From Geomonas paludis (GTDB lineage: Bacteria; Desulfobacterota; Desulfuromonadia; Geobacterales; Geobacteraceae), in assembly GCF_014193585.1 (NCBI RefSeq), contig NZ_BLXY01000002.1, forward strand, positions 186,001 to 250,000: a DNA stretch of 64,000 bases, in the 5' to 3' direction. The position numbers and the translations under genes are program-made. Each line of letters starts with the position of its first letter. Positions within the stretch are counted from its first letter, which is position 1. This document shows positions 34,401-43,038 of the stretch, piece after piece. The notes beneath the pieces are model-generated. The model ran no database searches. It was given only the letters and a program-made list of their open reading frames with translations, and was not told where the DNA came from.

Positions 34401-35666
34401 CTACTTCCTGACGAAGTCCGGCCTGGAGAAGCTGTACTCGAAGTTCATGTGGTCGGTGTAGGTGCCGTTGAGGATGGCGGCCACGTCTTCGGTAAAGACC
34501 AGTTCCTCGTCGGTCGGGATGACGTACACCTTCACCGGCGAATCGTCGGTGGTGATCAGCGTCTCGCGCTTCCTGGTCATGGCCGAGGCGTTGCGCTCCT
34601 TGTCCAGAACGATGCCCAGGTGCTCGAGCCCGGCGATGGCACGCTCCCTGATCGGCGCCCCCATCTCCCCTACCCCGGCGGTAAAGACGACCGCATCCAG
34701 CCTGCCCACGACCGCCATGTAGGTGCCGATGTACTTCTTGAGACGGTAGGCCTCGATGTCCAGCGCCAGCGAACAGAGACGGTCTCCGCCATTGGCGTTC
34801 TCGATGACGTCGCGGCGGTCGGTGAAGCGGCCGGTGATGCCGATGACGCCGCTCTTCTTGTTCAGGATGGAGTCGATCTCCTTGGCGGAGAGGTTCTCCT
34901 TCTGCATCATGAAAGCGGGGATGGCAGGGTCGATATCGCCGCAGCGGGTCCCCATCATGGCGCCTTCCAGCGGGGTGAGCCCCATGCTGGTGTCGACCGA
35001 TACCCCGTTCTTGATGGCACAGTGGGAGACGCCGTTGCCGATGTGCATGGTGATGACGTTGCACTGGTTGGCGGGCTTGCCCAGGATCGCGGCGATGCGC
35101 TTGGAAACGTAGAGGTGCGAGGTACCGTGGAAGCCGTAGCGGCGTACGCCGTACTTCTCGTACCACTCGTACGGGAGCGGGTAGAGGTAGGCATGCTCGG
35201 GCATGGTCTGATGAAACGCCGTATCGAAGATGGCGACCTGCGGCACGCCGGGGAGCACCGCCATGGCGCCTTCGATGCCGGCGATGTTGGGCGGGTTGTG
35301 CAGCGGCGCCAGGTGCTGCACCTCGGTGACGGCGGCCAGCACCTCGTCGTCGATCAGCACCGACTTGGTGAACTTCTCACCGCCGTGCACCACGCGGTGA
35401 CCCACTGCCGCGATCTGCTTGATGTCCTTCAGTACACCGTGGGTCGGGGAGGTCAGGGTTCTCAGGATCAGGTCCACTGCGGTCTTGTGGTCCGGGCAGT
35501 CGGAGTCTTCACGGTAGGTCTCCTGCCCGGGGACCTCGTGCAGGATGAAGGAGTCGCCGATGACGACGCGTTCCACCATCCCCTTTGCCACAACCACTTT
35601 TTTATCCCAGTCAAACAACTGGTATTTTACAGAAGAACTCCCGCAGTTAAGTGCCAGAATATCCAT
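34401..35666 (-). CDS. ackA: Acetate kinase
   Basis: 421 residues starting at ATG 35666. Family motifs: ILALNCGSSSVKYQLF at the N-terminus, GHRVVHGGEKF, FDTAFHQTMPEHAYLYPLPY, YGFHGTSHLYVSKR, HIGNGVSHCAIKNG and FTAGVGEMGAPIRE. It moves phosphate between ATP and acetate. Transcribed toward pta. The 230 bp upstream holds an A/T-rich stretch, probably the promoter region shared with the divergent ferredoxin, but no clear consensus box is seen. Confidence 0.96.
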   Translation of the reverse strand: MDILALNCGSSSVKYQLFDWDKKVVVAKGMVERVVIGDSFILHEVPGQETYREDSDCPDHKTAVDLILRTLTSPTHGVLKDIKQIAAVGHRVVHGGEKFTKSVLIDDEVLAAVTEVQHLAPLHNPPNIAGIEGAMAVLPGVPQVAIFDTAFHQTMPEHAYLYPLPYEWYEKYGVRRYGFHGTSHLYVSKRIAAILGKPANQCNVITMHIGNGVSHCAIKNGVSVDTSMGLTPLEGAMMGTRCGDIDPAIPAFMMQKENLSAKEIDSILNKKSGVIGITGRFTDRRDVIENANGGDRLCSLALDIEAYRLKKYIGTYMAVVGRLDAVVFTAGVGEMGAPIRERAIAGLEHLGIVLDKERNASAMTRKRETLITTDDSPVKVYVIPTDEELVFTEDVAAILNGTYTDHMNFEYSFSRPDFVRK

Positions 35667-35896
35667 CGATTAACAACCCCCGTGATTGTAGTTTGCCCAG
35701 TGATACGAGGAAGATCCGCACCGGACAAAAAGTACACAAATAAAACCTTTTTTTATATATACAGGAGAGTGGCCCGCAGTTCAAGATTTTTCTCCCGATT
35801 AGCAGTTTATTGTCTACAGCTTTATGGTGGACTTTTTGCGAGCGCTGTGCTAGTTTCCACCTCAACTTTTAACTCCAGGTGAAGGAGGTGAATACT

Positions 35897-36067
35897 TTGG
35901 CACATACCATCAGCGACGAATGCATCAACTGCGGCGCCTGCGACGATTCCTGCCCGGTCAACGCTATCAGCGAGGCTGGCAGCAAGAGGACCATCGCTGC
36001 AGATACCTGCATCGACTGCGGCGCTTGCGTCGACACCTGCCCGGTGTCCGCAATCTCCCCGGCCTAA
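35897..36067 (+). CDS. 2[4Fe-4S] ferredoxin
   Basis: 56 residues. The start is taken as TTG 35897, since the strong ribosome site aaggaggtga (35882-35891) sits six bases before it; a GTG at 35879 lies before the ribosome site. Two classical cluster motifs: CINCGACDDSCPV and CIDCGACVDTCPV, with the pseudo-twofold repeat of clostridial-type ferredoxins. It is a low-potential electron carrier. Single-gene unit, divergent from ackA. Confidence 0.93.
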   Translation: MAHTISDECINCGACDDSCPVNAISEAGSKRTIAADTCIDCGACVDTCPVSAISPA

Positions 36068-36102
36068 TCAGCAACCGCACCACAAGAAACATGTAATGCC
36101 AT

Positions 36103-36140
36103 GGCCTGCAGCCGGCTCGTCCGCTGCAGGCCTCATTTTT
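36103..36140 (+). terminator. Terminator of the ferredoxin gene
   Basis: GGCCTGCAG near 36104 pairs with CTGCAGGCC, followed by TCATTTTTT, about 40 bp after the ferredoxin stop. Confidence 0.75.
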
Positions 36141-36157
36141 TGCGGCACAGCGATGAA

Positions 36158-36192
36158 AAAAGGAGGGCGCCCCGTGGGGGCGCCCTCCTTTT
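36158..36192. terminator. Bidirectional terminator, mainly of gltX
   Basis: AAAAGGAGGGCGCCCC (36158-36173), loop GTG, GGGGCGCCCTCCTTTT (36177-36192), a perfect 16-bp stem just after the gltX stop on the minus strand. Confidence 0.9.
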
Positions 36193-36213
36193 CTTTTCCG
36201 CCCTACCCTCGCG

Positions 36214-37620
36214 CTACTTCGCCAGCACGGCGATGGCGCGTTCGATGCGCTTTTTGGTCTGCTCCAGGCCGAGCACCTCGATCATCTCGTAGATCCCCGG
36301 GGACGCGGTGGTGCCGGAAAGGGCGAGACGCACGGCGGGGCCGACCTGGCCCAGCTTGATCCCCTTCTCCGCCATCAGTTCCTTGAAGGCGAACTCGATG
36401 TTAGCCTGGTCCAGGGCCGGCAGGGCCGCCAACTTCTCAACCAGAGCCGTCAGCAGCGCCGGCGTGTCGGCGTTGAACGCCTTGGCGACACCCTGCTCGT
36501 CGTAGGAAAGCTCGTCCCTGTAGTAGAACAGCGCACCGTCGGCGAGCTCCAGCATGGTTTTCGCGCGCTCCTGCAGGGTCTTGATCACGGCCACCAGGTC
36601 CGGTCCCCCCTGGGCCGGATCGACGCCGCGTTCCTTCAAAAACGGTATCAGAAGGTCGGCCAGGCGCGCCGGGTCGCCGGTCTTGATGTAGTGCGCGTTC
36701 AGCCACAGGAGCTTGTCCGGGTTGAAGACCCCGGCGGAGCGCCCGACGTTCTCGATGGAGAACTTCTCGATCAGGTCCTGCAGGGAGAAGATCTCCTCGT
36801 CGCCGTAGCTCCACCCCAGGCGCACCAGGTAGTTGACCATCGCCTCGGGGAGAAAGCCCATGTCGCGGTAGGCCATGACCGAGGTGGCGCCGTGGCGCTT
36901 GGAGAGACGGGCCTTGTCGGCGCCGAGGATCATCGGCACGTGGGCGAAGACCGGGACCGGCGCACCGAGCGCCTGGTAGATCAGGATCTGGCGCGGCGTG
37001 TTGTTGACGTGGTCGTCACCGCGGATCACGGTGGTGATCTTCATGGTGACGTCGTCGATGACCACGACGAAGTTGTAGGTCGGGGTGCCGTCGGTGCGCT
37101 GGATGATCAGGTCGTCCAGCTCCGCGTTCTCGAAGGAGACCTTCCCCTTGATCAGGTCGTTCCAGGTGGTGGCGCCTTCCTTGGGGGTCTTGAAACGGAT
37201 CACGTAGGGACGGCCGTCGTCCTCCTGGGGAGGGAGATCACGGCAGGTACCGTCGTACTTGGGTTTTCCCCCTTCCGCGAGCGCCTTCTCGCGCTTCGCC
37301 TCGAGCTCCTCGACGCTGCAGTAGCACTTGTACGCCTTGCCCTCCGCGACCAGCTTGTCGATGTACTCCTTGTACACCGGGAAGTAGTCGGACTGGAAGA
37401 ACGGCCCCTCGTCCCAGTCCAGGCCCAGCCACTTCATCCCTTCGAAGATGGCGTCGACCGACTGCTGGGTGGACCGGGTCACGTCGGTATCCTCGATCCT
37501 GAGCACGAACGTGCCGTGCTGCTTCCTGGCCAAAAGCCAGTTGAAAAGCGCCGTGCGCGCCCCTCCAACGTGGAGAAAACCGGTCGGGCTCGGTGCGAAA
37601 CGGAGACGTACTTCTGACAT
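36214..37620 (-). CDS. gltX: Glutamate--tRNA ligase
   Basis: 468 residues from ATG 37620 (aaaggag upstream). Class I synthetase marks: the HIGH-like stretch [29 protein letters not shown], and the KMSKS-like [11 protein letters not shown]. The Zn-region has [16 protein letters not shown] and a further Cys (GTCRD). It charges tRNA-Glu, perhaps also tRNA-Gln for amidotransferase conversion. Ends about 20 bp from a strong terminator. The first 10 codons of the longer frame (to 37647) have no ribosome site. Confidence 0.95.
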   Translation of the reverse strand: MSEVRLRFAPSPTGFLHVGGARTALFNWLLARKQHGTFVLRIEDTDVTRSTQQSVDAIFEGMKWLGLDWDEGPFFQSDYFPVYKEYIDKLVAEGKAYKCYCSVEELEAKREKALAEGGKPKYDGTCRDLPPQEDDGRPYVIRFKTPKEGATTWNDLIKGKVSFENAELDDLIIQRTDGTPTYNFVVVIDDVTMKITTVIRGDDHVNNTPRQILIYQALGAPVPVFAHVPMILGADKARLSKRHGATSVMAYRDMGFLPEAMVNYLVRLGWSYGDEEIFSLQDLIEKFSIENVGRSAGVFNPDKLLWLNAHYIKTGDPARLADLLIPFLKERGVDPAQGGPDLVAVIKTLQERAKTMLELADGALFYYRDELSYDEQGVAKAFNADTPALLTALVEKLAALPALDQANIEFAFKELMAEKGIKLGQVGPAVRLALSGTTASPGIYEMIEVLGLEQTKKRIERAIAVLAK

Positions 37621-37699
37621 GAAAGGCTCCTTTACTGCTTTGATCATTGCATGGCTGCAATAAAATGATGTGTCTCAAACGGTGGTGGAAACGGTCCTG

Positions 37700-37888
37700 C
37701 TACCCCTCGTCCTCATCGTCATCCTGGTGCTGCGGCGCCTTCTCGCCGGGGATGCGGTACCCTTCGCTGGCCCAGGTGCCGAGGTCGATCATCTTGCATC
37801 TTTCCGAGCAGAAGGGGCGGTACGGGTTCCCGGCCAGCGGGGTTTCCTTGCGGCAGTGCGGGCACTTGACGGTCTGTATGGCGCACAT
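37700..37888 (-). CDS. yacG: DNA gyrase inhibitor YacG-like zinc protein
   Basis: 62 residues from ATG 37888 with aggaag upstream. A four-Cys zinc finger: [13 protein letters not shown] and [19 protein letters not shown], then an acidic tail. This is the YacG pattern; in E. coli YacG binds GyrB and inhibits gyrase. The gene lies 80 bp upstream of gltX on the same strand. Confidence 0.9.
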   Translation of the reverse strand: MCAIQTVKCPHCRKETPLAGNPYRPFCSERCKMIDLGTWASEGYRIPGEKAPQHQDDDEDEG

Positions 37889-37967
37889 GGCTCTTCCTCA
37901 AATAAATACCTCCAGCGCCGGACGGGGCTGGAGGGTGCGTGGTCCTGGTCAGATTGCGGCGAACCGC

Positions 37968-38810
37968 TTAGGTCAACTGGTACTTGCGCTCCCTGAACTG
38001 CAGCGCCCTCTTCACCCGGGTGATCAGGGTCTCCTCCCGCACCGGCTTCTCGATGAAGTCGAAGAACCCCTTCTCGAAGGCCTTCACCTCGTCTTCGGGC
38101 TGCAAAGAGCTCGTGATCAGTATCACCGGTATGGCGTTGAAATCGGGCACGCTGCGTAGCGCGTCGAAGAGCCCGAAGCCGTCCAGCTTGGGCATCATCA
38201 GGTCGGTGAGCACCACGTGCGGCTTCTCGGTGAGCACCGCCTTGTAGGCCTCCAGGCCATCCGCGGCATGGATGACGCGAAACCCTTCCCGCCCCAGGAA
38301 ATCGCCGAACATGGTCCCGATCAACTTGTCGTCTTCGACCACCAGCACCGTGTGGGCTGCGGCGCTGGACACCTCTTTCTGCAGGTAGTTCCTGCAGATC
38401 GCGGCGTAGATTTCCTTCCTGGTGGCGATGAAGGGGGTGATGGTCAAACCGAGGTTGGCCGAGATGTTGCGCACCACCCGCGTTTCGGTGGGGTCGGCCA
38501 TGGCCAGCGCCAGCCTCTTCTCGTCCAGCTTGAGCGGGAAGATGTTGTTCTGCATCGCCACGTCCACCGAGATGATCCTCAGCAGCTGCGGCGAGAAGCT
38601 GTAGCCGGCAAAGTTGCTGGCAACGCGGCAGCCATACTGCGTCGCCAGGGCCTGGGCCAGTTCCTCACCGGTGACCAGTTCCAGGTCTTCCAGGACCGTC
38701 CCGAAGCGTTTGCCCAGCTTCTTGGACACCGCCAGCATCCGCTCCACCGTTTTCTCGGTGAGCAGCCCGTTCTCGACGAATATTTCGCCCAGCTTTTTTC
38801 GCTTTTCCAT
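37968..38810 (-). CDS. MshEN (GspE N-terminal) domain plus receiver domain protein
   Basis: 280 residues. Residues 1-140 resemble the N-terminal domain of type II secretion/pilus ATPases (KKLGEIFVENGLLTEKTVER, GEELAQALATQYGCRV, ALAMADPTETRVVRNIS), a fold that in MshE binds cyclic di-GMP. Residues ~153-272 are a receiver (VLVVEDDKLIGTMFGDF, phospho-acceptor in VVLTDLMMPKLDG, Lys in FIEKPVREE). There is no ATPase domain. It may combine phosphorylation and nucleotide sensing to control a pilus or secretion motor, but no such genes are near. Upstream neighbour is the SPOR protein. Confidence 0.82.
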   Translation of the reverse strand: MEKRKKLGEIFVENGLLTEKTVERMLAVSKKLGKRFGTVLEDLELVTGEELAQALATQYGCRVASNFAGYSFSPQLLRIISVDVAMQNNIFPLKLDEKRLALAMADPTETRVVRNISANLGLTITPFIATRKEIYAAICRNYLQKEVSSAAAHTVLVVEDDKLIGTMFGDFLGREGFRVIHAADGLEAYKAVLTEKPHVVLTDLMMPKLDGFGLFDALRSVPDFNAIPVILITSSLQPEDEVKAFEKGFFDFIEKPVREETLITRVKRALQFRERKYQLT

Positions 38811-38879
38811 AGTGCCTCCCCATCCCGGGGTTAACTGTAGCTCGGGGAGAGAAAAAAAACTACCGAGGGGGCAAAAAAG

Positions 38880-39692
38880 CTATTCGGCGACCACGGTCGC
38901 CCCGCTCCCCACCTTCCCGGCCACTTGCTGCGCCTCCTGCCTGGAGAGGTGCCGCCCTACCCTGATCCGGTACCACACCCCCTTGTCCGGCAGCTTCGAT
39001 TCCACCAGGTAGGCGGCCACCCCCTTGGCGACCAGCTTGGCGCGCACCGCGTCGGCCTCTTTCCTGTCCTTGTAGGAAGCGACCTGCACCAGGTAGCGCG
39101 CCTCGCCCCCCTGCTTTTCAGCGGCCGGCTTGTCAGCGGCGGTATCGGCAGCCTTGTCGCCGGCCATGTCAACCGGTTTCGCCTCGGGCGCCTTGGCGGC
39201 CGCAGCGGCAGCCGCGGGCTTGGCCGATGCCGGTTCGGCAGCGGGCGCCGCGTTCGCGGCCGGCGCCGGTGCTGCCGCCTTGGACTGCACCTCGGGAAGC
39301 TTGGTGTTGATGCCGCTCCCCATGGCCCCCTTGCCGCCGGAAGGGAGGGTCTTGTAAAAGGTAAGGGGGACGTCGGGAGCGGGCTGCCCCGGCTGGCCGG
39401 GCGGAACCGCCTGCCCCGGTTGAGCGGCGGGCGCCGGCTGCGCCACGGCTGCGGCCTGTGCCTTCTGCTGGGCCGCGGCCTGCGCCGCGGCAAGGGCCTT
39501 GGCGTCGACCTTCCCCTTGAACAGGAACCATCCGGTCAGCACCCCGGCGCCGTACCCCAGGGCAAGCAGCAACAGGCCGACCACCGCAAAGGTGCCGATC
39601 GGTTCGCGGCGCGGGCGGTTCTTCTGCACGGGCTTCACGCGCTCCGCGCTCTCCCTGACCGCCTTCATCTTGTCGCTGTAGTCAAGCCGCAT
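38880..39692 (-). CDS. SPOR domain-containing membrane protein
   Basis: 270 residues from ATG 39692. A basic cytoplasmic start, one membrane helix ~32-56 (GTFAVVGLLLLALGYGAGVL), a long Ala/Pro/Gln low-complexity stalk ~60-185, and a C-terminal SPOR domain (ARYLVQVASYKDRKEADAVR, WYRIRVGRHLSRQEAQQV). SPOR domains bind septal peptidoglycan stripped of stem peptides, so the protein is likely a cell-division factor like FtsN or DamX. It is 9 bp after argS, in an operon with the FtsB-like gene. Confidence 0.88.
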   Translation of the reverse strand: MRLDYSDKMKAVRESAERVKPVQKNRPRREPIGTFAVVGLLLLALGYGAGVLTGWFLFKGKVDAKALAAAQAAAQQKAQAAAVAQPAPAAQPGQAVPPGQPGQPAPDVPLTFYKTLPSGGKGAMGSGINTKLPEVQSKAAAPAPAANAAPAAEPASAKPAAAAAAAKAPEAKPVDMAGDKAADTAADKPAAEKQGGEARYLVQVASYKDRKEADAVRAKLVAKGVAAYLVESKLPDKGVWYRIRVGRHLSRQEAQQVAGKVGSGATVVAE

Positions 39693-39701
39693 GCGCTCCT
39701 C

Positions 39702-41366
39702 CTACATCCTCTCCGGAGCCGAAATGCCAAGCACGGTCAGCGCGTTCTTCAAGGTGACCGCCACGCAGTGCAAGAGGAACAGACGGGCCTGGGTCAACTC
39801 CGGCTCCTCCGGCGTGATCACGCGGCTCTTGTTGTAGAAGCTGTGGAACTCGCCGGCCAGGTCCTGCAGGTAGTAGGTGATCCGGTGCGGTTCGAAGTTC
39901 ACCGCCGCCCCTTCCAGGATCTCCGGGTAGAGGGAGAGCTTCTTGATCAGGCTCATGTCGTCGGCCGTTTGCAGAAGCTCCAGGCGCACGCCGGAGAAGT
40001 TCGGCTCCACGCCGCGCTCTTTTGCCGTGTCGAAGATGCTCTTGATCCTCGCATGGGCGTACTGGACGTAATAGACCGGGTTGTCGTTGCTCTGACGCTT
40101 GGCGAGCTCGAGGTCGAAGTCGAGCTGGCTGTCGGAGCGGCGCATCAGGAAGAAGAAGCGGGCGGCATCGCGGCCCACCTCGTCCACGACCTCCTTGAGC
40201 GTGACGAACTCGCCGCTCCTGGTGGACATGGCCACCGGCTGGCCGTCGCGCAAAAGCGATACCAGCTGCACCAGGATGATGCCCAGATCGTCCGCCGGGC
40301 GGCCGAGCCCCTGCACGACGCTCTTCAGCCTGGGTACGTAACCGTGGTGGTCGGCGCCCCATACGTCGATGACCCAGTCAAAGCCGCGCGCGTACTTGTC
40401 GCGGTGGTAGGCGATGTCGGAGGCGAAGTAGGTGGTGACGCCGTTACTGCGCACCACGACGCGATCCTTGTCGTCGCCAAAGGCCGTGGTCCTGAACCAG
40501 AGCGCCCCTTCCTGCTCGTAGATGTGCCCCTTCTCCTGCATCTCGGCGATGGCGGAGGTCACCTTCCCCTCGTCGAACAGGGACTGCTCGGAGAACCAGT
40601 TGTCGAAGCGGATGCCGAAGTCCTGCAGGTCGTCGTCGATCCCCTTGAGGATCAGGTCGCCCCCCATCTTGGCGAAGAAGGCGACGCCCTCTTCCTGGGG
40701 CGCCTTGAGGAAGCGGTCGCCGTGCTTGGTGATGGCGTCCCGCGCGATGTCCTTGATGTAGTCGCCCTGGTAGCAGTTCTCCGGGAAATCGATCTTTTCG
40801 CCCAGGAGCTCCTTGTAGCGCAGGAGACCGGAGAGACCCAGGGTGTTCATCTGGTTGCCGGCGTCGTTGATGTAGTACTCGCGTTGCACGTCGAAACCGG
40901 CGGCGGAGAGCAGCGATGCCACCGCATCCCCGGTGGCGGCGCCACGGCCGTGGCCGATGTGCAGCGGGCCGGTGGGGTTCGCGCTGACGAACTCGACCTG
41001 GACCTTCTTGCCGGCGCCCACCCTGCTCTTGCCGTAGCCGTCACCGGCGCGGTCGATGTCGGTGAGGATCTTTCTCCAGGCGCTGTCCTTGATGAAGAAG
41101 TTGATGAAGCCCGGCCCCGCGATCTCAACCGACTGGATCAGGTCGGACGCCTCGGCGAGCTTCTTGACCAGGGCCTCAGCCACGGCGCGGGGCGCCTTGC
41201 GCTCCAGCTTGGCCATCTGCATGGCGACGTTGGTAGCGAAATCTCCGTGCTCGGCGTGCGCCGGCTTCTCCACGTTGATGGCCGGGACCGCACCAGAGGT
41301 GAGCGTGCCGTCGGCGAAACACCCCTCGATTCCCTTCAGGATGCATGCGCGCAGCTGCTCCTTCAT
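39702..41366 (-). CDS. argS: Arginine--tRNA ligase
   Basis: 554 residues from ATG 41366 with ggagg five bases upstream. HIGH motif in ANPTGPLHIGHGRGAATGDA, the N-terminal Add1 domain, and the KMSKS equivalent in VAMSTRSGEFVTLKEVVDEV. Anticodon-binding DALR domain at the C-terminus ends in VLGISAPERM. It charges tRNA-Arg. The start overlaps by four bases (ATGA) the stop of a 56-codon Cys-rich gene, so the two are translationally coupled. Confidence 0.95.
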   Translation of the reverse strand: MKEQLRACILKGIEGCFADGTLTSGAVPAINVEKPAHAEHGDFATNVAMQMAKLERKAPRAVAEALVKKLAEASDLIQSVEIAGPGFINFFIKDSAWRKILTDIDRAGDGYGKSRVGAGKKVQVEFVSANPTGPLHIGHGRGAATGDAVASLLSAAGFDVQREYYINDAGNQMNTLGLSGLLRYKELLGEKIDFPENCYQGDYIKDIARDAITKHGDRFLKAPQEEGVAFFAKMGGDLILKGIDDDLQDFGIRFDNWFSEQSLFDEGKVTSAIAEMQEKGHIYEQEGALWFRTTAFGDDKDRVVVRSNGVTTYFASDIAYHRDKYARGFDWVIDVWGADHHGYVPRLKSVVQGLGRPADDLGIILVQLVSLLRDGQPVAMSTRSGEFVTLKEVVDEVGRDAARFFFLMRRSDSQLDFDLELAKRQSNDNPVYYVQYAHARIKSIFDTAKERGVEPNFSGVRLELLQTADDMSLIKKLSLYPEILEGAAVNFEPHRITYYLQDLAGEFHSFYNKSRVITPEEPELTQARLFLLHCVAVTLKNALTVLGISAPERM

Positions 41367-41533
41367 ATCTTCTCCTCCCTTTCCTTATCCTTTTCCGCGT
41401 CGGGCACGGGTTTTATGGTCACGTCGCGTGTGAAGTCCGGGCAGCGGGCGCCGCCGTCGGGCACGCAGAATTTCTTGGAGCAGTGTTCGCGCCAGGCGCA
41501 GACCACGCAGTGTTGCTTTCCAGCCTGAGTCAT
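41363..41533 (-). CDS. 56-residue Cys-rich protein overlapping argS
   Basis: A small gene below normal length cut-offs: ATG 41533, stop TGA 41365-41363, sharing ATGA with the argS start. Protein begins MTQAGKQHCVVCAWREHC and has five Cys (9, 12, 18, 23, 30), with CVVCAWREHCSKKFC suggesting a zinc or iron-sulfur site, then a charged tail ending EKDKEREEKI. A ribosome site gaggg/aaggt precedes it. It lies between the FtsB-like gene and argS on the same strand. I do not recognise the family; the four-base overlap and ribosome site support it as a real gene. Confidence 0.72.
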   Translation of the reverse strand: MTQAGKQHCVVCAWREHCSKKFCVPDGGARCPDFTRDVTIKPVPDAEKDKEREEKI

Positions 41534-41567
41534 ACCTTTTCCCTCAAAATGCCCGCTGGGGGCTTGG

Positions 41568-41933
41568 TTACTTGCCGGAGCGCGGCGCCGGCTGCGCAGG
41601 CTGGGCCGGTTTTGCCGCCGCGGGCCCCGGTGCCGGAGTGCCGGCAGCAGCGGGTTTGCCGCCTCCCGGGAACTGGTAGATCACCTCGTTGCTGCGCACC
41701 AGGCCGAAGTCGCGTCTGGCGATGCTCTCCAGGTAGCGCCGGTCCGACTGCAGCGCGGCGATCTCCCGCTTCAGCTTGTCGTTTTCCTCTTTCAACTCGT
41801 TCAGGCGCTTCTGCGTCTCGTCCAGGTCGCGGTGCAGGTGGTTGATGCGCAAAAGTCCCCGGTCACCGAAGACGGTGAAGCAGAGAATGAAGATGATCAC
41901 TGCGGCCGGTACTAGAAAAAATCGTTTCTGCAT
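41568..41933 (-). CDS. Septum formation initiator (FtsB/DivIC-like)
   Basis: 121 residues. A short basic cytoplasmic end, one membrane helix ~6-25 (FLVPAAVIIFILCFTVF), then a coiled coil (LHRDLDETQKRLNELKEEND to SDRRYLESIARRDFGLV) typical of FtsB/DivIC, which joins FtsL and FtsQ in the divisome. The C-terminal 35 residues are an unusual Pro/Ala/Gly tail (AAGTPAPGPAAAKPAQPAQP) not found in E. coli FtsB. Six bp after the UDP-glucuronate decarboxylase stop would be its own upstream neighbour in the operon. Confidence 0.87.
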   Translation of the reverse strand: MQKRFFLVPAAVIIFILCFTVFGDRGLLRINHLHRDLDETQKRLNELKEENDKLKREIAALQSDRRYLESIARRDFGLVRSNEVIYQFPGGGKPAAAGTPAPGPAAAKPAQPAQPAPRSGK

Positions 41934-41939
41934 GCGTTC

Positions 41940-42875
41940 CTATGCCGAGGTGAGGACGGAGCGGAAATAGTCGATGGTTTGCTTGAGCCCGTCGTCCACG
42001 CTCACTTTGGGCTCCCAGCCCAGCATCTGCTTGGCCAGGGTGATGTCCGGCTGCCTCTGTTTGGGGTCATCCGCCGGAAGCGGGCGATAGACGATGCGCG
42101 AGGTGGACCCGGTGAGAGCTATGATCTTCTTGGCGAATTCCAGGATGGTGGTCTCGGCGGGGTTGCCGAGGTTGACCGGGCCGGTGAAGCCGGGGGTCTC
42201 CATCATGCGCACCATCCCTTCCACGAGGTCGGAGACGAAGCAGAAGGAACGGGTCTGTTCCCCCTCGCCGTAGACGGTGATGTCCTCCCCCTTGAGGGCC
42301 TGCAGGATGAAGTTGGAGACCACGCGGCCGTCGTTTTCGGCCATCTTGGGGCCGTAGGTGTTGAAGATCCTGATGATCCTGACATCGACGTGGTTCTGGC
42401 GGTGGTAATCCATCATCAGGGTCTCGGCGACGCGTTTCCCCTCGTCGTAGCAGCTTCTCAGTCCCAGGGTGTTGACGTTGCCCCAGTAGGCCTCGGTCTG
42501 CGGGTGCACCTGCGGGTCGCCGTACACCTCCGAGGTCGAGGCCTGCAGGATCCTGGCCCTTACCCTCTTGGCGATCCCCAGCATGTTGATGGCGCCCATG
42601 ACGCTGGTCTTGGTGGTCTTCACGGGGTTGTACTGGTAGTGGATCGGCGAAGCGGGACAGGCCAGGTTGTAGATCCGGTCCACCTCGAGGAGGATGGGCT
42701 CGGTGACGTCGTGGCGGATCAACTCGAAGCTGCTGTGGTCCAGCATGTGTGCGATGTTGCGCTTGCTGCCGGTGAAGAAGTTGTCGAGGCAGATGACGTC
42801 GTGCCCTTCCTTCAGGAGCCTCTCGCAAAGATGTGATCCGATGAAACCGGCACCGCCGGTGACCAGTATGCGCAT
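41940..42875 (-). CDS. UDP-glucuronate decarboxylase (UDP-xylose synthase)
   Basis: 311 residues from ATG 42875 with gagagg upstream. NAD site [23 protein letters not shown] catalytic Tyr/Lys in [13 protein letters not shown], and strong sequence features of UXS enzymes ([51 protein letters not shown]). It turns UDP-glucuronate into UDP-xylose. The substrate is made by the UDP-glucose dehydrogenase encoded just upstream (43039-44391). UDP-xylose would feed envelope polysaccharide. A repeat block fills the gap between the two genes. Confidence 0.9.
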   Translation of the reverse strand: MRILVTGGAGFIGSHLCERLLKEGHDVICLDNFFTGSKRNIAHMLDHSSFELIRHDVTEPILLEVDRIYNLACPASPIHYQYNPVKTTKTSVMGAINMLGIAKRVRARILQASTSEVYGDPQVHPQTEAYWGNVNTLGLRSCYDEGKRVAETLMMDYHRQNHVDVRIIRIFNTYGPKMAENDGRVVSNFILQALKGEDITVYGEGEQTRSFCFVSDLVEGMVRMMETPGFTGPVNLGNPAETTILEFAKKIIALTGSTSRIVYRPLPADDPKQRQPDITLAKQMLGWEPKVSVDDGLKQTIDYFRSVLTSA

Positions 42876-42891
42876 AAAACCTCTCAAAACC

Positions 42892-43034
42892 CGTTCGACG
42901 TTCAACGTTCAACGTTCGACAGGTTCCCTGCCTTCGAAGAACTGTGCCTTGGCGGCAGGGACACCAGCTGCCGCCAGGAAGAAAAGAGCCAAAGCAAAAA
43001 AACTGGGCGAACGTTGAACGTAGAACGTTGAACG
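42892..43034. repeat. Paired TTCAACG/CGTTGAA blocks, locus 1
   Basis: Left block 42892-42920 (GTTCGACGTTCAACGTTCAA then CGTTCGAC) and right block 43008-43034 (CGAACGTTGAACGTAGAACG then TTGAACG) are near-perfect reverse complements made of 7-bp units, about 87 bp apart. A second locus with the same layout is at 56184-56344. Confidence 0.85.
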
Positions 43035-43038
43035 GCCG

